DNA from: Sphingomonadales bacterium | Lineage (GTDB): Bacteria > Pseudomonadota > Alphaproteobacteria > Sphingomonadales > Sphingomonadaceae | Assembly (NCBI GenBank): GCA_017304125.1 | Contig: JAFKLV010000149.1 | Location: 1 to 5,576, forward strand | Direction: 5' to 3' | DNA length: 5,576 nt | Shown here: positions 5,552 to 5,576 of the stretch, one piece after another | How the letters are laid out: every line of letters begins with the position of its first letter | Position numbering within the stretch: the stretch's first letter is position 1 | Made by a program: the position numbers and the translations under genes | Notes under the pieces: generated by a model | What the model was told of the DNA's origin: nothing | The model's database searches: none | Seen by the model: the letters and a program-made list of their open reading frames with translations, nothing else

Positions 5552-5576
5552 AGAGCCACGAACGCCGTCGCCTGTT

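Larger units (their letters stand above)
5427..5576. other. noncoding right end filled with palindromic repeats
   Basis: No real gene is seen. A plus-strand reading from ATG 5427 stays open to the window end and has a fair GGAGG (5417-5421) 5 nt upstream, but its product runs through three repeats (including the REP-derived string VMPGLTRHPE) and is judged spurious. No poly-T tract typical of an intrinsic terminator follows the hairpins. Confidence 0.6.

Noticed and set aside
5427..5576. Open reading frame of 50 codons running off the right edge
   Set aside because: Most of it translates repeat hairpins (SRAGGSPDWVPAFAGT, VMPGLTRHPE); it is kept only as a finding about a possible lost gene.

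Overview
The window is GC-rich (about two-thirds GC by eye). Its gene spacings are tight, and its intergenic stretches carry short GC-rich palindromes of the GTCACCCCGGCC-cttga-GCCGGGGT kind. Both traits are typical of alphaproteobacteria, most likely Sphingomonadaceae (Sphingomonas or a relative). That placement is inference from base composition, repeat style and protein style, not from a marker gene.

Layout: two minus-strand genes (84-605 and 608-1096) are divergent from four plus-strand genes (1352-1798, 1827-3959, 3959-4696, 4701-5426). The 255-nt region between them (1097-1351) holds a REPIN-like pair of inverted repeats and, presumably, the promoters of both operons. The minus pair is separated by 2 nt. 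In the plus operon the gaps are 28 nt, a 1-base overlap (TGATG) and 4 nt. The left end (1-83) and right end (5427-5576) are noncoding as far as can be seen and hold GC-rich hairpins.

Gene content: three different small NTF2-like/SnoaL-like proteins, one large flavoprotein of the old yellow enzyme/2,4-dienoyl-CoA reductase family (FMN barrel, 4Fe-4S cysteines, FAD and NAD(P)H domains), and two classical short-chain dehydrogenases, one predicted to use NAD(H) and one NADP(H). Together this looks like a catabolic or modifying cassette acting on a hydroxylated, probably alicyclic or steroid- or terpene-like compound: alcohol/ketone interconversion by the SDRs, dehydration or isomerisation by NTF2-fold enzymes, and reduction of an enone or dienoyl double bond by the flavoenzyme.

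The most notable point is that this set parallels the bile-acid 7-dehydroxylation (bai) enzyme set: BaiE-like NTF2-fold dehydratase, BaiCD/BaiH-like flavoprotein and BaiA-like SDR. The protein at 608-1096 appears to keep all four residues I recall as catalytic in BaiE. There is no CoA ligase, CoA transferase, transporter or regulator in the window, and the BaiE-like fold is widespread in sphingomonads and actinobacteria, so the substrate is unknown. No RNA gene, insertion sequence, CRISPR array or phage gene was seen.
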